This document shows, in pieces, positions 12,298 through 21,635 of a stretch of 64,000 nucleotides of DNA (the stretch's first letter is position 1; each line of letters begins with the position of its first letter). Origin of the DNA: Hyphodiscus hymeniophilus (Eukaryota > Ascomycota > Leotiomycetes > Helotiales > Hyphodiscaceae); the NCBI GenBank assembly GCA_016508695.1, contig VNKQ01000019.1, positions 620,001 through 684,000 on the forward strand, given 5' to 3'. Both the position numbers and the translations under genes were made by a program. The notes beneath the pieces were generated by a model, which was not told where the DNA came from, did not search any database, and was given only the letters and a program-made list of their open reading frames with translations.

Positions 12298-13682
12298 TTA
12301 ATGTGCAATAACGCTAAAGCAATTCTGCATCCCGCCAAAGCCGCTGACGGGTGATCCGTCTGGTGAACTCAGTAAAGGAGATCCAAGCCCGCATCTCGCT
12401 CGAGGGTAATCCAACAACTCATGTATCCTTAGGTCGGCTGAGTTTCGTCCCAGATAGAGGCAGATTGCTTGACACTCTATTGTGGCTCTTCGGTCCATCC
12501 ACCAAATCGGTGTGTTGCACACCTTCGCATACCAGAAGGCCAAGACTAGCAACGCGCGATGGTCCTTGGTTTCTAGCAGCTTCTTGAAACCCGCGTCACA
12601 ATGTCCTAGGAAGCCTAGAAAATGGATCACGTTTTCCGGGGTGCAATCCATTGGAAGGACTTTTCCGAGACTGTGGAGTATTTCCAAGTACGGGCTAGGT
12701 TCATCGGGGTTATCGAGACCACACAGGCGGATGAACTGCCACGGAAGACGTTCCAGCCCAGGTCCGATCAGAGGTCCCCCGGTCCCTGCGCCGAATCCGG
12801 TGGCGGTGGAAACGTCTTGCTGCATCTTTTGTTCAAAGTAGTCCTTCAGAAAAGTGTGGAACACACTGTCCTCCCGCAGGGGGTTCGTGAGTTTGAAAAC
12901 GGAGTTTTTGCCCTCGCTCATCCTGAGCCAATCGAGATCAGAGTCGTCAGGAGGCTTCAGTGGCCATGCTTCCTCAGGATTCGTAGCGTCGATGGCGGCG
13001 AATGCAATGATTCCCGAAAGAGCAGCTGTAGCCCATAAAGGATCGCGGTCGTCGCCCTCAATGGCAAAAGACAGCTTTCTGTTGAATAAGGAAACGCCTT
13101 GAGTCCAATGGTAGCAGATATCATCTATCAGAGACTTCGAGAAGATGTCACCGGATAGATACCGATCGTGTATCATCGTTATGGTTTGGATAATGTGCAT
13201 GAGATAAGGGGCTCGGCAAGCGAGCTCAACGGCCTCTTTCTGGTACAATTTAGCGATTTCTTTGTCGCCTATTGAAAACACAGTCCTAGTCCTGAACCTC
13301 CCAAGGCGATCCAGCATCTGCCGATCCAATTGGAAGGATGAGGGTTGAAAATTATCCATTATGATAGGAGGAGAAACGAGTTGTGTCCTCGGTAGCTTGA
13401 TCATTTGGAGCACGGGTGCTGCGAATCCATGGAAGGATATCTGCAGGTCCGGAGCCTTTGAGTCGCTATAGTTGCATGATACGCCGTAATCTGTGCATTT
13501 GACGCACATGGGACGGGCCTCGTCGCACTGCTCTCTTGTTAGAAACTCCAACGTGAATGTAATATGGAATACTGTAACGATGGACTTGCTTTCACTCTTC
13601 TGAGCTTGCAATTACGGCAGCCACGTCTTGATTTCTTGTGGGCCTTGCGCTTCCTTTCGGCGTCTTTTCTTTCGGAGGCCAT
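12298..13682 (-). CDS. Zn2Cys6 transcription factor (sterol uptake control-like)
   Basis: A 440-residue factor with an N-terminal binuclear zinc cluster. Exon 1 (13590-13682) encodes a basic leader ending GCRNCKLRRVK; exon 2 (12298-13527) continues CDEARPMCVKCTDYGVSCNY. Joined, this is a perfect C-x2-C-x6-C-x6-C-x2-C-x6-C cluster at residues 22-48. The intron, 13528-13589, begins GCAAGT rather than GT and ends AGCAG, with a TCTAAC branch site, so it is a GC-AG intron falling exactly before the third cysteine codon. The rest is a helical fungal-type regulatory region with no second domain I can name. The arrangement KSRRGCRNCKLRR plus a short C-terminal region resembles the UPC2/sterol-uptake-control group. 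Targets cannot be inferred. Without removing the intron the zinc cluster would be broken, which supports the model. Confidence 0.85.
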
Positions 13683-14832
13683 ATATTTGTCACCGGCTTT
13701 GGCTAATCTCGAGGTATGGGAGTGGAATGTGAAAGAGTAGATCCGGTGTCAAGTGCGAGAGTCTACCTTTGAGTCGTATTCGCTGGTCAATAGATATGCA
13801 ACAGACGGGATAAAAGAAGCAAAGTACATTATGTAAGCGCATGAGGCGGGGAAATGTTGCCATTTGCCGATTGGATAAGAAAGCTGGACGATATCCAAGG
13901 CGTTTTCAAGCTAACCTCAGGTCGTATATCACAGATCGCTAAGCTCGTTTAGGAAAAGGGGGGAGATTTTTGTGATGCACACGGGCGTAGATGTATTCGG
14001 CGACAGAAATCTTGGAGATAAATAGACTCAAGTCAACAATTCTACTCCATACATCTCGTCCGTCAGGGTTCCTCTTCCCAAAATCTTCTGTTGGACTTTG
14101 ATTTCTACAGCTTGAGTGCTTCAGAAGTTCAGTCAGTCCGCCGCACTGGGCTATTTCGAGCTCTACTTTATTCATTATTCAGTGCCGAAAGAAAATCGTG
14201 AGATGAAATGTACAAGAACGCTGTTTGGAGGTTCGAAGATTGTATGGTGGAGTAACTGCTCCGAAGCATGATTACTGTCGTCTCCAACCCTGACAGTAAA
14301 CTTAAGCCCCAATGCCTTTTGTTGTCACTTTCTCGCTAAGTTTCCTACCAGAGGCATACCCGGCGCATCCACTCGAGAAAACGACTATGTATTGTCTGTG
14401 ATTGCAAAATCTGCTCTGGTGTCAGTTGAGATATCGATTGCTACCTCGAGAAGTTCGAGCTCGAGCATAGTGAGGGCCTGGAAGGTCGCCGGTGTATCGT
14501 GCCTGACGGAGAGATTTGCTTCTCAGCAGGGAATGATAACGTTGATGGACCAGGGGAGAAACATAGTAAGTCATAGTTTTATGGTAGATCAAGGGACGTT
14601 TTACAGCAAGCTTATTTATAATCAAGGACCGAACAATACAATCAAGCCTCTCACTGCCACTTCGGATCGGCTCATAGCGATCTAGGCATTCATCCCGCCT
14701 TTGCTTCAAGTTCGTTACCACCAAAGATTCGTCTATGTCGTTGTTGCCAGGCCCATTCCATAATTTATACACCTGGCGTATACAACATTACCAGTGTCTG
14801 CGAGTCTACCTCACCAACCTTTTCTTTTATCC
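13683..14832. other. Intergenic, promoter side of the Zn2Cys6 gene
   Basis: No supported gene. Minus-strand (13939-14175) and overlapping plus/minus open frames (14392-14772) have no homology signal and no splice partners. The region includes the upstream sequence of the Zn2Cys6 gene and the 3' flank of the LysM gene. Confidence 0.4.
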
Positions 14833-16192
14833 TCACAAAAGAGCAACAGCGATCAGATGAATACCCAGGATTCCATACCACAGGCTGGAGACCTGCTGCC
14901 AATACCCCTCGGACTTAGAACCTTGCTGGCTAGGTGTGGAAATACTCGGGCTAGAAGCAGCTTGCTGCGTCGCTTCAGCGTTGCTGTCAGCTAAGGAAGT
15001 TGCTGCTTGAGACGAAGGATACGCCAAATCTGCGGTCGTACTTGCTGCCACCGTGCTCGCTGCTGCTACTGAGTTCGCTGCCGTGGATAGAGTAACTGCT
15101 GAGGGCGAGGATGAAGCAGCACCATTATCTCCATCACCATTGACCTGTACACACACATAGTCACCCACTATCAGGTTATCGCAATCACTGTCTACAGCTT
15201 GATTCCACAGGTAAAAGGTGACGACAGAGATCCCATAGCTAGAAGCAATGTTATGGCAGGAATCGCCACTCGCCACGAGGTGATACGCACTGCACCCAGA
15301 TGGTATCTCGGCTTGCGTTGACTCGGAAGCAGAGCTTTTGATCGACGTAGACGCTGCAGCTTTTTGGGTCATAGTCGGAGTTGGAGGCTGGTAGTTGCTT
15401 GTCTGTGGTGCTGGATAGCTCGACGTAGCTGAAGCGATGGGGCTGTAGGTTGTCGTAGCCGCCGCCTTAATAGCTTGACAAGATGATGACAAAGTCCCCG
15501 CAGGATCGGAAGAGGTGGTGGATGTGCTACTATGCTTCTTACACTTTTTCTTATCAAACAAACACTTGAAAAAGTTACCAATGTCCTCGCCAACACTTGT
15601 TATGACCGATGCCACCTCGCCCCCAATACTCGTTATCTCGCCAACGATTTCACCCCCCTCGCTCGTTATGTCGGATATCACAATCTCGGCATCACTCTCG
15701 ATGATAGTAAGAGCCTCCTTGGGATCGACGATGATGTCCTCGATTATTGATACCACGTCTTCCCCATCTTTGACAATTTCCTCGAGAACTTCTGGCACCA
15801 GGCTTGGAAGGACGCGGATGAAAGATGTCACGGCGCTCCAGTCGTCTTTGATCTCCGTCCAGAAATCCTTTCCGAGATCCTCTATAGCACCGGGTATGTT
15901 GCCGTCCATGATCTCGCAGATAAATTGCCCTGCTTGCTGCTCATCATTCTGTAGTTCGTCAAGTAGGTCCTTTGGGAGGCGTGTGATGACGTTCGCAACT
16001 CGTCCGTCTTTGTCTTTAGACTTCTCAAGTCCTTTGAATATGTCCCTGATCAATATTAGACGTCAATACCGGAACACGATAAAAATGAGCGTTGATTAGT
16101 GAAGAAGGGTAAAGCTACCTGAAGAGAGAATCCACCACTGAAGATAGTAGTATTCCCACGAGGCTGCAGAAGATCACTGAAGCGAGATGCAT
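14833..16192 (-). CDS. Secreted, probably GPI-anchored LysM-domain protein
   Basis: A 428-residue cell-surface protein. Exon 1 (16119-16192) encodes a hydrophobic signal peptide starting MHLASVIFCSLVGILL; exon 2 is 14833-16045, with a 73-nt intron between. Residues about 25-190 form an acidic region rich in Ile/Val/Gly with repeated ITSxGGE units and end in a KCLFDKKKCKK cysteine/lysine cluster. A Ser/Thr/Ala-rich stalk follows. One LysM domain spans about 276-326 (HLVASGDSCHNIASSYGI, then FYLWN and VGDYVCV). A second Ser/Ala-rich stalk ends in a hydrophobic tail (GILGIHLIAVALL) that fits GPI attachment. LysM modules bind chitin or related N-acetylglucosamine polymers; in plant-associated fungi they can shield hyphae, but most such effectors are soluble. 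The function of the N-terminal domain is unknown. A wall-associated chitin-binding role is inferred. Confidence 0.82.
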
Positions 16193-17294
16193 AATATCGA
16201 GCAAGAGTCGTAAAAGTATGTTTCTCATTTACTTGTTCGACTAAGAAACAAACGACGTATCAGAGAAGCTCCAACGCCATCAGCACATCATCTGTCAATC
16301 CTAGCACGAACCTCGAGTTACATATAGATTCATTGCAGTCAGCCCTGGCGAAGAGAAGCGAAAGGCTCTGGACTGCTTCTCTAATATGTGACCAACAGAG
16401 TGACTCCTTGCGCGTCCTCGAAGCCTGATATGGCGCACTGTAAGACAAGATAGCTTCAGCTCAAGCCTCTTCACGGCTATGTACAGCTGTGGAGCCAATA
16501 AACATCTTTGGATATCGGTGAGCAGCAGGAGAGTTCATAGGTATGAGGTGAGTGTGCCACGTCGCCAGCTTGAGCCCCAAATTGCCCAATGAGCACGAGT
16601 CCCGCTATCCTCCTAGCATTTTCGCTTGTATAAGATATGCTGTTTCTCTGAAGGACGATTTCCTCGACTGATCTTGGGTTCGCCTTACTTAAGAGCCCCA
16701 GCCAACGAGGACCTTCAGCCGCTTCTGAGCCTCACGAGATCTTGGCATCGTGGCGGCATTTCTTGTCTCACCACAGACTTCTCGACGTATTTATTTGGAT
16801 CGGGTAGCCAGGCCTCGGATGCCGAGAGTTCGAGACCATGACTTGGACACGCATGGGACTCTGCAAATGCTGTACTCGAGTATCACATGATAGTCACGTG
16901 CATTAAAGTTTCATTCGGACCATTGGTTAGGCCGCATCGGTAAACCGCTACATTCGTCCCCGACTACCCGACCTCCCCACTTCGAAGCGAGCCAAGAAGT
17001 GGAGGAGGCCAGGCTTTGGAACAACGAAACCACATGAAGGACAGGGCTATCGGGGTCACCGCTTCGGGCACGGCTGAACACAGAAATGACGCCGAGGTCT
17101 GTTTTCTTACCGTCGATGCTCACTTGCTTACTCTCCTGTATTCAATAAGTACCTATTCTTTTCTGTATTTCCCACCTCTGTTCTGCCCACTCTTGTCTAT
17201 CAATGTAAAGGCATCGCTGATTGAACTCGTACCTGTATCGGACAGTGCAGACGAAACGCTAGATCGAGTTCTTAATCCCCCCTTCCATTCAACC
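16193..17294. other. Divergent promoter region, LysM gene / CYP52-type P450
   Basis: A 1.1 kb region between two divergently transcribed genes. Open frames here are short and lack motifs. The 150 bases before the P450 ATG are pyrimidine-rich (TTTCTGTATTTCCCACC-like), as in many fungal leaders. No repeat or RNA gene recognised. Confidence 0.5.
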
Positions 17295-18916
17295 ATGTCG
17301 ACGCCCGTCTTCGTGGCTGCCGGCGCTTTCGCCCTCCTATTTCTTAGATATATCTTCACATACGTCCAAAACTATCGGTTTGCGAAAGATAATGGCTGCC
17401 AACCAGCCCCGAAACTGCCGCAATCCGAGCGCATCATCGGATACGCCAATTTCAAGCAACAAACTGCGGCGTTCAAAGCCAAAAGGATGCTGCCCGAGGG
17501 ATTACAAAGATTTGAGACTACAGGAGACACTTTCACCGTTGTTACGATGGGGAGGAAGCTCTGGGTTACGAGGGAGCCAGAAAATGTGAAAGCTATCCTT
17601 GCGACGAACTTCAAGGATTTCGGGATTGGACAGAGATTCAAGGCCTTGGGTGCGTTATTAGGCCAGGGAATATTCACTAGTGATGGTGCGTTGTGGGAAC
17701 ACTCACGGGTAGGTGCTTACTTATTTATTATTATTGTTGTTATTGTCCGGAAAGTGGATGCATGCTGACTCGATAGGCCCTCGTCCGTCCCAGCTTCACC
17801 AAGAGCCAGGTAGCAGACCTGGATACATTTGAGACGCATATTCAGCATTTGATTGCTAAGATCCCGCGCGATGGCTCAACCGTTGATCTCCAGACTTTGT
17901 TCTTCCAACTCACGCTTGACAGCGCCACCGAGTTCCTTCTCGGAGAGTCGGTCGATGTTCTGCGCAGCCCAGCGGGGTCGGAGCAGCAACTGTTCGGACA
18001 GGCTTTCGACTTCGCCCAGACAGAGTTAACGCATCGAACGAGGTTGGGGCCATTCCTCTGCCTTTATCGCAATAAGGAATTCGATATCGCTTGCAAGCTT
18101 GTACATCGATTTGTGGACAAGTTCGTTGTAAGAGCTCTGGAAAACCGACGTGCGAAGGGCGCTGGTGAAAAGGACCAGGAGAAGGAGGGCGGAAATAAGT
18201 ACATCTTCGCAAATGAGCTTGCTCTCGCTACCGATGATCCTTTGCAAATCCGGGCCGAATTGTTGAACATCTTACTTGCTGGTCGAGATACGACTGCCGG
18301 TTTACTGAGCAATACATTCTGGCAACTGGCTCACCGACCGGACGTTTGGGCTAAACTCAAGAGTGAGGTCGAGGAGTTGAACGGGAAACGACCGGATTAT
18401 GAGACGTTGAGGAATATGAAGTACTTGAAGTCTGTCCTGAATGAATGTAAGTCTCCCTAGTCTGGCCCCATTTGCGTCATCTTAACATTTGCAGCCCTCC
18501 GCCTGTATCCTTCAGTTCCAGGCAATGCCCGATTTGCAAACAAGAACACCACGATCCCAGTCGGTGGCGGGCCGGACGGTAAATCACCGATCTTCATCCC
18601 GAAAGGTGGAACCGTAATCTACTCAACATACTCGATGCACCGCTCCAAAGCGCTTTACGGCGCGGATGCAGAAGAGTACAAACCCGAGCGGTGGGAGAAC
18701 TTACGAGTAGGCTGGGGCTACCTCCCCTTCAACGGCGGACCGCGAATCTGCGTGGGGCAGCAGTTCGCCCTGACGGAGGCTGGATACACCATTGTCCGAT
18801 TACTGCAGGAATTCGAGCGGATCGAGAGCAGAGATTCCAAGCCATGGTACGAGAACTTACATCTTACGCTGAGCTCGGGGAATGGCGTGAAGGCTGCGTT
18901 GTTTGGGAAGTCTTGA
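17295..18916 (+). CDS. Cytochrome P450, CYP52-type (alkane / fatty-acid hydroxylase)
   Basis: A 501-residue microsomal P450 encoded by three exons (introns 17709-17776 and 18447-18494). An N-terminal membrane anchor lies at about 3-22 (FVAAGAFALLFLRYIFTYV). The I-helix motif is AGRDTT (306-311), the K-helix ExxR is ESLR (361-364) with the second intron splitting the Ser codon, and the haem loop is FNGGPRICVGQQFA with Cys447 as axial ligand. Overall sequence (RFETTGDTF, LWVTREPENVKAIL, GIGQRFKALGALLGQGIFTSDGALWEHSR) matches the CYP52/CYP63-like group that hydroxylates the terminal carbon of alkanes and fatty acids in the ER, feeding the omega-oxidation pathway. The initiating ATG sits in a good context (ACCATGTCG); the frame is open further upstream but without a membrane-anchor rationale. 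Substrate is inferred from the family only. Confidence 0.92.
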
Positions 18917-20021
18917 GGCGTGGACTGTATTGCTATATAGCACAATTTGACTCTCTGTACATTATGCACGTTGGGTGCCGTCTAATACTCATATTTCGTT
19001 CGGCTACCACTCTCGTTCAGTTCTTTGCAGTTGTAGCCCAGACCCTTGCTCTGCATATGCAGTCTTCTCAGCCGAGTCATCGACATTGGCCATCCCATCC
19101 CGTGCTCTTACAATCTGATATGTCATATCAGATACCTGCAGAACCGCTGGAACCACAGGAGCTTGACCTCTCGCTCTCGCTACCGTCCAGGCGGTAGCCC
19201 ACGGTTTCTCTCGCGCGGAGAGATAAAACCACAAGTATAAGAAGGTATCAATCAACACACCCTCTAGTCCCTCCAACCCCTCTAGAACCTCTAGCCAAAC
19301 CGTATTTCCAAACAACTTCCCCCGGACTTATTCATATATAGCTCGTGTTGTTTTCGCAACGGGAAAAGGGAGCTGTCATGCAATTGGTGCATTCTAGGCA
19401 AGGTCGGATTCGAGGAGTGAGAAAGAATACATGGCCACAGGCAGTCGAGAAGGAAGCGTGTAAGCGTAAGGTACCTAGATATCGTGGATCTGCTGTATTG
19501 ATATAATGCCTTGGGTGTAGAGGGTAGTTCGTAAAGCGAATTACTACGGGGGCAAAGAGGGAAGGAGCTTCATGTGATAAGAAGATATTCTGCCGTTTTT
19601 GACCGCCTTTGAGCAATTACTTGTGGGCCTGGGAATATCATCCTCACTTTTCAGTTTTAGCTGCACTGACTATTTTACATGCAATTGTCTTGAAAGATCA
19701 TCTATTTTCAATGGTGAAGAGTGTTAGATACTGTGGTTGCAATGGCGCCCAACTTATTCCCCTTCGAGCGTGGGCTCTTTTGGGTTGCGGAGATGGACAC
19801 CCGGACGGCGGACAGATGGCATCTACGTACAGAAGACCTTCATGCCTAGTGTCATGTTCTCCAAACTTTCGCCCCGAATGCTACCCTGTGAGTTTGAAGT
19901 GCTTGGATTCTTTCTATTTGACCTGAGAAGAAGGAAAAGCGAAAGCAAGAGAGGGTACGGCAACCGGGCAATGACATGCAGCAGATATATCTGTCATCGT
20001 GAGCATTGCCAAAGACGTAAC
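18917..20021. other. Convergent intergenic region P450 / 2EXR gene
   Basis: 1.1 kb between two convergent 3' ends. Small overlapping open frames on both strands carry no recognisable domain and no consistent splice structure. Nothing supported. Confidence 0.45.
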
Positions 20022-21275
20022 TCAGTCCGAGGATTTTGAACCGCGCTTCACTCCTTTGAAGATGACCTTCGGAACCTTCCATTTTGGATCTGCCTTGGAG
20101 CAGGTTTCAAAGAACTCGTATACTTTGCACAAGAATTGGTGGAAGAAGTCCCCTCTGAAATTGCCTACGGCTATGTTCAGAACCCGGTCAACAAAATAAT
20201 CGTCTTCATGCACAACGTCCGCAGTGCTGATTGCGTTCTCTCGATCCTCTGGGAAGGTTATGCCAAAATCCGGTAACGCGCACAGGGAGTCACCATAAGC
20301 CCAAAGGAAAGGAGGATAATCGATAGACATTCCGTACGGAGTGAAGAAAGTCAGTTCGCCAGCCTGTCGATCGTCGTCTGACTCGTCGTCGTCTGGCTCG
20401 TCGTCGTCTGGCTCGTCGTCGTCTGGCTCGTCGTCGTCTGGCTCGTCGTTGTCTGGCTCGTCGTCGTCTGGCTCGTCGTCGTCAGGTTCGTCGTCGCTTG
20501 GCTCGCCGTCAGAAGCGTCCTTGATCAAAAGGGTGATCAATTCGAGATTGCGAAACTTTAGTAGATAAGCTACGGTATCATCAGGATACTCCATCCAACA
20601 TTCCAAGGTCCATTCCCAAAGGGCTAAGTACTTCAGCTTGGAAAAGGCGTTGCAATGGAACTTGTCCAAACACTCCCATACGTCGGAGAGCGGCGAGAGC
20701 CAATCCAGAAGGACGATAGTGTCGACCTCAAAATTGACAAGGCTATTTCCGTAGTCGAAAGTCTTCTTCCATCCTCGCAAAGCTGGCTCAACTAGCCGGA
20801 GTATTTCTTTTCGCGCCTCAAGGTTCGTACGGAGAAGAGCCCAAAGCGTCTCGTCAAAGTGGCATCGTGGAGAGTCCAAGGCTTCAAGCGACAGCTCGAT
20901 CATCCGAGGACCAGGAAGTGCCTCTCTCCAGATCTTCAGACGTATCTCGATCGGAAGTTTGGGGAAGAGAATGAATCGAGTTTCCGACGTGTCCTTGATC
21001 GGGTGCGGTTTGAGGTCATGGCTCAAAGCTGCATCCTACATGGTAGGTCAGAAATGGACCCTATAGCAGAAAGTGAGCTTACAAAACGATCATGTTGATT
21101 CTCAACCGTAGGTGTTCCTAGAGATTGCGCTTTATCTTTACTAGGCGATCGCGAATCTGGGTCCTGGAAGCAATGTCAGTTTTTCTCATTGAAGGTGAAG
21201 ATTCCAACCTACCGTGGCTGAGCAGCTATGGAAGTTGGCTGATTGCGCCAGAGCTTTTGCTGATGACTTAATCAT
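20022..21275 (-). CDS. 2EXR-domain protein with acidic DDDEP repeat
   Basis: A 385-residue protein of the fungal-expanded 2EXR family (F-box-like motif, PF20150). The long exon (20022-21035) has no ATG ahead of the domain. Two upstream exons solve this: 21213-21275, starting MIKSSAKALAQ, and 21083-21163, separated by introns 21164-21212 and 21036-21082. All junctions are phase 0, GT..AG, with CTGAC branch sites. The 2EXR motif is at about 69-92 (FILFPKLPIEIRLKIWREAL). A tandem acidic repeat spans about 223-271, mostly DDDEP pentapeptides encoded by a 15-bp minisatellite. The C-terminal part is charged and unremarkable. These proteins are multicopy in Leotiomycetes/Sordariomycetes and of unknown biochemical function; F-box-like substrate recruitment has been suggested. 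The acidic repeat may vary in length between strains. Confidence 0.83.
20371..20505 (-). repeat. 15-bp coding minisatellite, about nine units
   Basis: Tandem copies of a 15-bp unit (plus-strand TCGTCGTCGTCTGGC and near variants) inside the 2EXR gene. The unit length is a multiple of three, so gain or loss of copies keeps the reading frame and only changes the number of acidic DDDEP pentapeptides. Central units are nearly identical while outer units diverge (GEP, NDE and DES variants), as expected from recent slippage or unequal exchange in the middle of the array. Confidence 0.95.
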
Positions 21276-21635
21276 TGCATGAGCTGATATAGTCGGATTG
21301 GTTGTTGTTCTCAAGGTGAAGGGGCCAGCAGATATTGTAACTTGTAAGTAACCACACCGAAAAGGAAGAAACAGGACGAGAAAACAAGCGAGCTCCCCGA
21401 TTTCGCCGTCATGCTCTTCAGTACCCGCTTTGTGATAATGTGAAATCTTCTGTTCAATTCACTGACTTTGTTGAGATTTCATTTATGCACTGTACAGTCT
21501 CATCGAGATTTACTTATTCAAAGTCTCGTCAATTCGTATCGTCCTTCATCTCGGATAGCACAACATTGATCTCAAGCCCTTGAAGGATAGAGTCGAAATT
21601 TTATCATAACTTACACCCGAATTATCACTATCATC
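21276..21635. other. Intergenic, 2EXR promoter / HET gene 3' flank
   Basis: 360 bases holding the promoter of the 2EXR gene and the 3' flank of the HET gene upstream of it on the same strand. No additional gene or repeat is seen. Confidence 0.5.

Noticed and set aside
20341..20568. Plus-strand Ser/Gly-rich open frame
   Set aside because: It is the antisense reading of the DDDEP minisatellite in the 2EXR gene.
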